DNA of 64,000 bases from Gibbula magus (Eukaryota; Mollusca; Gastropoda; Trochida; Trochidae): positions 29,282,387 to 29,346,386 of the forward strand of contig OW388297.1 in the NCBI GenBank assembly GCA_936450465.1, given 5' to 3'. Below the pieces are notes generated by a model, which was not told the DNA's origin, did no database searches, and saw only the letters and a program-made list of their open reading frames with translations. Position 1 is the stretch's first letter; each line of letters begins with the position of its first letter. A program made the position numbers and the translations under genes. Shown here in pieces: positions 25,216-34,200 of the stretch.

Positions 25216-28200
25216 GTAAATATATCCTCAGCAGCAAACCATGTCTCTCAGTCCTCAGGTAAATATATCCTCAACAGCAAACCTTGTTCATTAGTATGTT
25301 TAACCAATGCCTGGTTTGTATTGCTATTTAGTATCTCTAATAAAGATTTTACCTTACCTTTAAATGTTTTGATTTACATCCTACATATTCAAGGCCGCTA
25401 AGAAACCTCTGAATCTAGAAATTATGTATATTGACATTCCATAAATGTGTGCCTATGTACATTTCCATTAAGTTGTTACCTGTCGTACAACAAGTACTGT
25501 ATTCGCCCACAGTTCTGACGAGCATCCCGAACCAAGCTGCCTACCTCGCCTTCCAGAATGCAGCAGACTCCTACAATGGACAGTTTGCCGTCTTCGATTC
25601 TAAACCGTCCTACATGCCCCATGTCTCCAAAGAGAGTATGTCTGTTTATCTTCATATATCAGCAATTTAACATTTATACTGCTCTTGTCCCTTTGGTCAG
25701 CTGCTTTCTTCATAGTGTTCTATAGCTCAAACATATTTTTATATTAATTTACCAAACTAATGATCAACTGTTATCAACATGATATTGATTTTATTAAATC
25801 AAACATGTATACCCCATTGGGGATTTTCATATCAATTTGAGATTGTTTAGCAATGAAACTTCATATTTATTATGATGTATGAGATACATTTCATTTTGTA
25901 GTAAAATTTATAAAAATGTTTTTATAAAGTCATTAGCATTACATTTTACATTGGCCATAATATAAAAGTACTCACACTTGAGTGTCCTGTGAAATGTAAT
26001 TTTACCTACTTATTTACAGCGCATCTGTACGACAGCCACTGTGGGCTGTACGGGATGCAGAGCTCCCCTAACATGTCACCGTCCCCACCCCCGCCCCCAC
26101 GCATCTACAAACCTTGTGTTGTGTGTAATGACAAGTCGTCCGGCTACCACTACGGGGTCAGCTCCTGTGAGGGCTGCAAGGTACGTTCACTATTTCTATC
26201 ATTCTTTGTAAGGTATTTTACTGACCTTTTGACTGCCAATGATAAAATTGATAAAGTTGTAAACATGTCACTCAATGGATACAAGTGAAGTGCTATTTGA
26301 ATGACAGATGTGAACTCTTATATATAAGAATCTCATAATCAGTGGTATGAATGTTGGTGCTGAGAATACCCCATCCAAGAATGCAGTACGTTTAAATATA
26401 AGATAATGTCATGTTTACTTATCTTGTTAATTTTATGCAAAGTTTCATCTCTGTAATATTCAAATGATACATTGGCATTTGCCTGCACCAATACATGCGG
26501 ATTTTGTGTTATTGTTTAATTGCAAGTGTTTACTGTGTAGAGTTTTACTGCTAATGTTAACTGTGTGCAAGGTTTTACTGCTTGAGAACTTATTGAGGCA
26601 TGAGAACTGTCAAGATGTCATATAGTAACTGTGCTGATACAACTGGTGGTTCTGTGCAGGGTTTCTTCCGGCGGAGTGTCCAGAAGAACATGCAGTACAC
26701 GTGTCACAAGGACAAACACTGCCCCATCAACAAGGTGACACGCAACCGCTGTCAGTACTGCCGTCTTCAGAAGTGCTTTGCTGCCGGCATGTCTAAAGAA
26801 GGTCAGTGGCAGGGTATTTATACTTCTCATTTAGACCCCAGCCTTCTTTGGTGTCTGTCATTCCTTTTCCCAGAATCCATGGGTTGCTGACGTAGAGTTT
26901 CAGATGGTATTGGTTTTACAGAGAACCCATTTTTGACGATGACCTCCTAGTCACACATCACAAGCTCTGTCATAAGTGAATACTGTGCTTCTAACAACCC
27001 ATACTTTTGACATTATTATCCACTTAGCTATCAACATCTCAACATCACTAGCTCTATCATAACTGAATTCTGCAGTTCAAACAACCCATATTTATAACAT
27101 TGAAATCCACTTTGCCATCATCAACTAGACATCACTCTATCATAACTAAATACTATACTAAAATAATCACTAAAAACCTCTTTTCCATCACAGCGGTACG
27201 TAATGACCGGAACAAGAAGCGGAAACCGAAGCCTGAGAGTGCGTCAAGTTCCAGTGAGGACCTGACTGGGGACGACCAGACTCTCATCCAGGATATCCTG
27301 GATGCACACCGCACCACTAGCGTGTCTGAAGAAGCTGACGACGCCTCCTCTTCCTCGGTAATCTTCTCACTTAACTTTCTCCTTTTCTTGAGGATAATGC
27401 TTTCTAAATAACCATTGTAGCAGTGTCACCAGAGTTGGTGTCATATCATGTCAAGGTATATAATATCTATGATAGTGCAACATTTCATGCCCTGATGTTG
27501 TGATGCATGTGCACATGCTCTGTGACAAAATCTTATGCTTAGGTGTTCTATGATGTTACAGTCTGAGCAAGGCACTATAAACGTAGCAATTGAAAGTAGA
27601 TTTAATGTGCTTTATTATACAAATCTTCTCATGTTTCTGTATGTTCTATGCAAGATAGGATGATAAAGAAATGAAAAGAGACTTTAATAAAAACTATGTT
27701 GGCGTTGCAGCGATCCCCTGACGTGAAGGATGAAAAGCAGGAGGGTGGTATACTGTGGGAAAGAATTAGTGAACTCTCCTCCGATGGAGTTGTGAAAATT
27801 GTTGACTTTGCCAAGAAGATTCCTGGATTCTCATCTTTATCCCAGTCAGATCAAATAACATTACTCAAGGCAGCATGCTTAGAAATCATGGTGAGTTCTT
27901 GTGTACCTTACTTCTTATTTACACAGGGAAAATACAGATATTAGACAGCGAACATGTCCAATTAGTTATTTTGTCAATCAAATAGTGTGCATGTATGAAA
28001 ATAATCAGTTGAAAACATTGGGAAAATTAAGTAGTTACAAAAATATCATCTTCTTTTGATGAAGATATTTTTTGATAAACAGAAATATCTTTTCAAAATT
28101 ATTGATACATAAGTGAATGAATAAGTTATTTAAGGCTTTGATAGCATGAATATAATTGCAGAACACATTTGTTTTGGTATACAAGAAAAATTTTATTACT

Positions 28201-31200
28201 TTCAAAGATATTATTTTTTTTATAAAAAAAAAGAAAAGAAAAAAAGGTGAACATTTTCTCAAGAATTTTCAACATGAACTAAAACATTTCTATACAATAT
28301 AAAAACAAATATTATCTAGAAATATTAACAACTTAAATGTACTCACAATGGCTTTTCCTGCATCCTATTTAAGTTATTGATTACCTCTTAACTAGGTTTC
28401 ACCGCAATGCATAACCACATGGCGTTGCAGGCTTTCTCCCTGCCGTAATACAAGCAGCCGCGATATAAGTGAAATAATCTTGAAAGCGGCGTTAAACCCT
28501 ACTTCACCTCACCTTGACTCTTACAGAAACAAAATTTTCTGGATATCAACTTCTTTATTGTATAGATACATTATGTTTCAGAGTGTATCCTTCATCCGGT
28601 GGAAGTTGTTATCCAGAAAATCTTGTTTTGTATACCACTTCTAAATGCCCTTCAAAGACTGGACATTCTGTCAATCACTTACTATTTTTCAATATTTGGT
28701 ATAATACTTTCTTGTTTTAGTGTGAAAAGAATCATGATTGTTGCACTGTATAACGTTTTGTTTTGGTATTCAAGTTCTGTGTCTTGTCCCTATTATGACG
28801 TGACCGTTACATTACATGTTGATATCTCTGTAGATCCTGAGACTGAGTGCGCGGTACGACCTAGACTCAGACAGGATGGTCTTCTCTAACGGTCTTTCAT
28901 TGGACAAGGACCAGTTACAGGAGGGCGGGTTCGGGACATTAACTGGAACTATTTTCAGTTTTGCTGCTTCCCTCAAAGTTATGAACATTGATGAAGCAGA
29001 GTTTGCCATTCTCTCTGCAATTTGTTTAATGAGTGGAGGTAAGTTAGAGTTAGCACTTATATGATATAATTAACCTCAGCTGTGGAGAAGGGCTTTTCGT
29101 TGCAGGTTTCTTGCAAACAATTGTCCTTCGAATTGTTGTAAACCTGATAACTCAGGAGAGATTTCATTCATTTTGTTCCATTTATTTATCCAAGTCTATT
29201 GTTTGATCCCAGACCAATCAATTTAGTTATTGTGAAGTCAAGGTCAAAGCAAAGATTTTGTAACAGTTGTAAGACCATAAATCAAAGAATTTAAGGTTTT
29301 GTTCAAGTTGGTACCAAACTAGCAGTATGAAGTAGCAGTATCTGCTGAAGCCATGCAGTCAAATGTGTTTACCTTCAGATCATTTTCAAGGTCAGGGTTA
29401 GGGTTTTTGTAATAATTTAAGAATAAGTACACTATGGATTCCATATAGACATAAAATTATAGTCATATTGGTGGTAAGTGCTTGTCCATTATCCATCATT
29501 TGTATCGGATTATGTCCCCAGATCGGTCAGGCTTGCAGGACACAGAGAAGATAGAGCAGATGCAGGAACCCCTGCTGGAAGCTCTCAAACACTACACACG
29601 CTCTCGCCGCCAGGACCAGCCTCACATCTTTGCCAAACTACTCATGAAGCTCACAGACCTCCGCAGTATCAGCGTTAAAGGTAGGACCCGATCTAGTCTA
29701 GCTGTCAGCTGTCATATAGTGTATTTAACAGTTTGTACATTTAGCAGCACACAGTGTACTGTAGAGGTTGTCAGTTGTAGGTTTGAATTTAAAAGGTTTA
29801 AGACTTGGTGTAAACAGTTAGCAGTGTCGGTGAGTCACAAGGAAAAGAAAGGATATTGTGTCGAAGTGTAGAGAGGAATTTCATTACAGATAGAATGGTA
29901 ATTTGCATAATGTTCCGCAAATTAATCTTGTCGTTGATAAATCTAATTTCATTGGCTTAGATTGATTTTAATGCCAGGCTTGATTTGTGGAACGTCATCC
30001 TAGCTGGACATCGATGAAGGAGAAATAATGACCAATAGAAAACATCTATAGAGCAATGATTGTAATATGTATCATGCAAATCTACAAGCATTACCTTCAG
30101 TTCAAATCAATGTTATTCAACCAGAGTGTGTTTAGGATGGTAGCTTTTCTAAGTTTTATTCACAAATTTATCATAAAAAAAACAGATGTATCATTGACCA
30201 AGAGCAGTATTAGACCTTAGGTAAGACACAGGGTTGAACTGTCCACATCACATACACAAGAGCAGTATTAGACCTTAGGTAAGTCACAGGGTTGAGCTGT
30301 CCACATCACGTACACAAGAGCAGTATTAGACCTTAGGTAAGTCACAGGGTTAAGCTGTCCACATCACATACACAAGAGCAGTATTAGACCTTAGGTAAGT
30401 CACAGGGTTGAGCTGTCCACATCACGTACACAAGAGCAGTATTAGACCTTAGGTAAGTCACAGGGTTAAGCTGTCCACATAACATACACAAGAGCAGTAT
30501 TAGACCTTAGGTAAGTCACAGGGTTGAACTGTCCACATCACATACACAAGAGCAGTATTAGACCTTATGTAAGTCACAGGGTTGAACTGTCCACATAAAA
30601 TACACAAGAGCAGTATTAGACCTTAGGTAAGTCACAGGGTTGAGCTGTCCACATCACATACACAAGAGCAGTATTAGACCTTAGGTAAGTCACAGGGTTG
30701 AGCTGTCCACATAACATACACAAGAGCAGTGTTAGACCTTAGGTAAGTCATAGGGTTGAGCTGTCCACATCACGTACACAAGAGTAGTATAAGACCTTAG
30801 GTAAGTCACAGGGTTGAGCTGTCCACATCATGTACACAAGAGCAGTATTAGACCTTAGGTAAGTCACAGGGTTAAGCTGTCCACATAACATACACAAGAG
30901 CAGTATTAGACCTTAGGTAAGTCACTGGGTTGAGCTGTCCACATCACGTACACAAGAGCAGTATTAGACCTTAGGTAAGTCACAGGGTTAAGCTGTCCAC
31001 ATAACATACACAAGAGCAGTATTAGACCTTAGGTAAGTCACAGGGTTGAGCTGTCCACATCACGTACACAAGAGCAGTATTAGACCTTAGGTAAGTCACA
31101 GGGTTAAGCTGTCCACATAACATACATAAGAGCAGTATTAGACCTTAGGTAAGTCACAGGGTTGAACTGTCCACATCACATACACAAGAGCAGTGTTAGA

Positions 31201-34200
31201 CCTTAGGTAAGTCACAGGGTTGAGCTGTCCACATCACGTACACAAGAGCAGTATTAGACCTTAGGTAAGTCACAGGGTTGAGCTGTCCACATCACATACA
31301 CAAGAGCAGTATTAGACCTTAGGTAAGTCACAGGGTTGAACTGTCCACATCACATACACAAGAGCAGTATTAGACCTTAGGTAAGTCACAGGGTTGAGCG
31401 GTCCACATCACCTACACAAGAGCAGTATTAGACCTTAGGTAAGTCACAGGGTTGAGCGGTCCACATCACATACACAAGAGCAGTATTAGACCTTAGGTAA
31501 GTCAGGTTGAGTAGTTGCGCATTACATAAATGCTCGTGCGTTCATTTCCCTGCATAGACATCATTTAATTATATATTCATTTTTAACCCTTGCTTCACAA
31601 TTCAGAGCATGGAAATAGAATTTGATGGAACTGATTTGATTCTGTTAAAACATACCATTGTGTTGGATGTATTGACATGTCAAGGATGTGTAATCATGTT
31701 GGAACATCTCACATTGTTGTGCTTTAACAGGACGTATTCACCGTCTGAACCCACTCAGTGCATCTTGTGTCATAGCTTGCTTTATATGCAGTTTAGCTTT
31801 GCTTTCAAATAATAGCTAAGCTTTTTTTCGCATTTTGTTATCATGTTATGTTTTGTGGCTATATATATCTTGCTTTTAGTACAGTTTTGTGATTTTGGTT
31901 TAATCATTCATTATGGGTTTGAGCTCACTACCATAGTTGGTTTGGTACACTGGCATTAATGTACATCACATCTCAACTTGAGAATGAACATGTTTATAAA
32001 TAACAAATCATACACTGAGAAACTCTTTTTTGACATCTACAGGGACATAAGGTTTTGAATCAGTTTTTCAATCGATGGAAAAAAAGAACCGACATTTTCA
32101 TAATGAGAAAGACAACATTATTTGAAGATGACATGATTATTGTAAGAACTTTAGTTGCCACATACATATTGCTAAGTGTGTCCTCCCTGAGTGAGTGAAA
32201 ATTCTCAGAAGCATTCTGGTCCTAACAACAATCAAGTTAACGTCAGTAAATCTTGCTCCCATTTCAAGTTTCCTCCTCAAGTTGAGATGTGAAACACCAT
32301 GTACCCATGTATCGCTTTGCTTGTTTGCTACCTACATGCATACTTACCTACCTACCTCATACCTACATACCTAGCCATCTATCTGCATTGCTCCATATAT
32401 ACATACTGGCTGTTGCCCTCCCTCATCGTCATCTGTCTGTCTCTTCCCATGCTCTAGGTGAAAAGCAGACGCTTCGTTTTGCACTAGACCACTTGGCTAA
32501 TGCCCTCTCTCTCCTGGAGGCACCAGTCTCCACCCCTGAGATCAGCCACATCAAGACTGAGCCCTACTCACATCCACTAGACGAACCCTCCTGCAGTGGA
32601 ATTTCATCCACAGTTAACTTGCCAAACTATGACCCGCATGCCAAGTCGTTGTCACAGCAACAGGGAGGGATGGAGAGACCGGGCCCGTCAGGGTCGATGG
32701 ATTATGGACGACAGCTCTCCACGGAGTACCTGGCGTCATCAAGCTCGCTGGGTCCTCTGCCAGACTCATCCATCCCCTCACCTTTAGGGATGGGACTTCC
32801 TCCTATGCAGCTCAGTCCAAACCAAATCTCTTCCGTCATGGCGTCCATCGAGTCCCCGTCGCCCTCCAGTCTTCCCTCATACCCGAATGCACCATCTCCC
32901 AGCATGCCAAGCTACTTGACTGGACTATCGCCAACTCTGTCTCCAAACTTCACTTTAGCTCCGTCAACTGTAAGCTCCATACTGACATCACCGATTCCAT
33001 CCCCAGGAGTGGACCACAATGTCCTGGCTAATATCCACACTACAATGTCGGACAGGAATGGACAAGCCTCCAACACTGTAAACAGGCAGATGGCAATGAC
33101 TTCCCAGGTCAACACAAGCCAAGCTGACATCATGTTACGCAACGGTCATATGATGGCAAGTTCCCAAATGTCGCGAGCTTCTGATGCCGAGAACTACAAG
33201 CAGTCATACAATGGCGACCGTAACAACAGCAACAGCTACAGCAACAACTGTCTATCCTTTATGGGTCTCCCCACGAATCTGAGTGCCACACCGTTCTCTC
33301 TGGGGGATGCAGTGGCCTCCAGCACCTCTGATCATCACACCCCACTCAGCAAGATCATAGCAGGGGCCATGACAGACACCATGCAGATCTAGATATATAG
33401 TCAGCACTTGGAAAACTCAATGATCAAACATTTACTTTGAGAACAAGTGTTACTGCCATGCAGATATCAGATTAGCCAAATGAAAGTGTGACGATCACTG
33501 GAGACAGAGTTTGGTGCCTCCATGTTGGGAGAGGGGCGGTTGGGTCAACATTGGGCAGGGGTCAAAGGTCACTGGATCTACCTCCCCATCCTTGCTTTAT
33601 TTGCGCTGCAAGATAACCTGCTCTAGTGCCTCATTAATTTTTGGTTGCTTTTTGCCTTTATCATGCTTTGTTATGCTTTCCCTGTAGTTGCATTGAACAA
33701 TTGCATTCTTTGAACTAAATGGCATATGTTATCCAGAGTTATTTATTGTACTGGGTCAATTTGATCTTTTTATGTTTGGGGTTATTTTAGTTGCTGTTTA
33801 ATTTTATTCTTTAATGAATTAATGCTTCATTCTTATTGATACAGATTTGATGAAATTATAATTTATGTCATAACCAAGCAATATATAAAGGTATGCAAAA
33901 CGATTTTAGCCTATACAAAACCATATTTATTTTGCATTTTTTCATTTTTCTTAAATAACAATTTTATTCATCAAATTTGTTTTTGTTTTATCCTTACATT
34001 TGCTAACCAACATAACAACTACTCACTTTCAACAACTTACATAATAACATGACTGAATTTATCAGCATCCAGAATAAAACTACTGTAAAAGTGGACAAGA
34101 TTACGACCCTCTGCCAAATCATTTAATGCAGTTGAGAATATAGATGTTTATATGACATGATAAAGTTATGAAATGATCATTGCATAATTTTATCGGGTGT

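Noticed and set aside
32289..33392. The alternative exon as an independent intronless gene starting upstream of 32458
   Set aside because: The 5' extension into the intron contains low-complexity Thr/Tyr/His-rich sequence typical of intron translation. A strong acceptor at 32457 and the exact phase match to RAR exon 8 explain the frame better.
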